A stretch of DNA of 64,000 bases. Origin: Strongyloides papillosus. Taxonomy: Eukaryota > Nematoda > Chromadorea > Rhabditida > Strongyloididae. The DNA lies in NCBI GenBank assembly GCA_005656395.1, contig SRSI01000078.1:1116001-1180000 (forward strand), read 5' to 3'. The notes below the pieces were generated by a model. It did not search any database and had not been told where the DNA came from. It saw only the letters and a program-made list of their open reading frames with translations. The translations under genes and the position numbers were made by a program. Each line of letters opens with the position of its first letter. Within the stretch, counting starts at the first letter, position 1. Below, in pieces: positions 63,798 to 64,000 of the stretch.

Positions 63798-64000
63798 TAT
63801 AAAAGCCCGGTAATTGAAATTTTTTAGGAAGCTAAACTTTTTTGATATTAAAAAAAATAAGTGTTACATTATATTTGAAACAAAGCGTGTTTCATTTTTC
63901 AAATAAAAGGCATATATTTTTTACTAAGTATATTAATTGAGTATGTTAATTTACTAATTCAATTAGGTGGAAAATTGTTAAAAACAACTTAGGTTTCTAT

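Overview
The window is nuclear DNA from a very AT-rich nematode, most likely a Strongyloididae-type (clade IVa) worm. The evidence is short introns of about 35-95 bp with GTAAG/GTATG donors and TTTTAG acceptors, TTTTAG sites just upstream of many start codons (as expected for spliced-leader trans-splicing), and gene products that match Caenorhabditis families: FAT-4 desaturase, ALG-type Argonaute, an AMRNSLVRFG FMRFamide-like peptide and an Ig+EGF protein. The species is an inference. I recognised no tRNA, rRNA, CRISPR array or bacterial-type operon.

Layout from 1 to 47.2 kb (single-copy genes in AT-rich spacers): a gene desert (1-7.2 kb); a three-finger (Ly6/activin-receptor-like) membrane protein (7.3 kb, +); a delta-5 front-end fatty acid desaturase (9.8-11.2 kb, -); an otopetrin-like 12-TM protein (12.9-14.8 kb, +); a secreted CxxS glutaredoxin (15.9-16.5 kb, +) convergent with a WDR59-like GATOR2 subunit (16.5-20.3 kb, -); a one-box HMGB protein (21.8 kb, +); L-threonine aldolase (22.8-23.9 kb, +) convergent with a flp-32-like neuropeptide gene (24.1-24.4 kb, -); an Ig+EGF+TM protein (26.0-27.3 kb, +); an EMX-like homeobox gene (28.6-29.3 kb, +) convergent with a patatin-like/iPLA2-gamma phospholipase (29.4-31.2 kb, -); a 7.5 kb desert; a slicer-competent Argonaute (38.7-41.7 kb, +); two secreted proteins facing each other (43.4-44.8 kb); and a LAMTOR1-like Ragulator subunit (46.5-47.2 kb, +).

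From 47.6 kb to the end the window changes to mobile-element territory. It holds a 0.64 kb fold-back element whose arms are built of about 20-bp repeats, a non-LTR retrotransposon 3' remnant (49.9 kb), a decayed APE-type LINE (51.2-53.8 kb) split by an internally deleted mariner (52.4-53.1 kb), a nearly intact Ty3/gypsy retrotransposon with identical 97-bp LTRs and one in-frame stop (54.5-58.5 kb), unidentifiable decayed coding-like DNA (59.6-63.5 kb), and a piggyBac-like terminus (63.8 kb).

Functional links are modest. WDR59 (GATOR2) and LAMTOR1 (Ragulator) both belong to lysosomal amino-acid signalling to TORC1, 26 kb apart. The desaturase and the iPLA2-gamma-like enzyme both handle polyunsaturated acyl chains. 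The Argonaute acts in small-RNA silencing and shares the window with a transposon-rich tail. All exon models were derived by hand from frame continuity and GT/AG sites, and exon lengths were checked to sum to whole codons; none was tested against transcripts.
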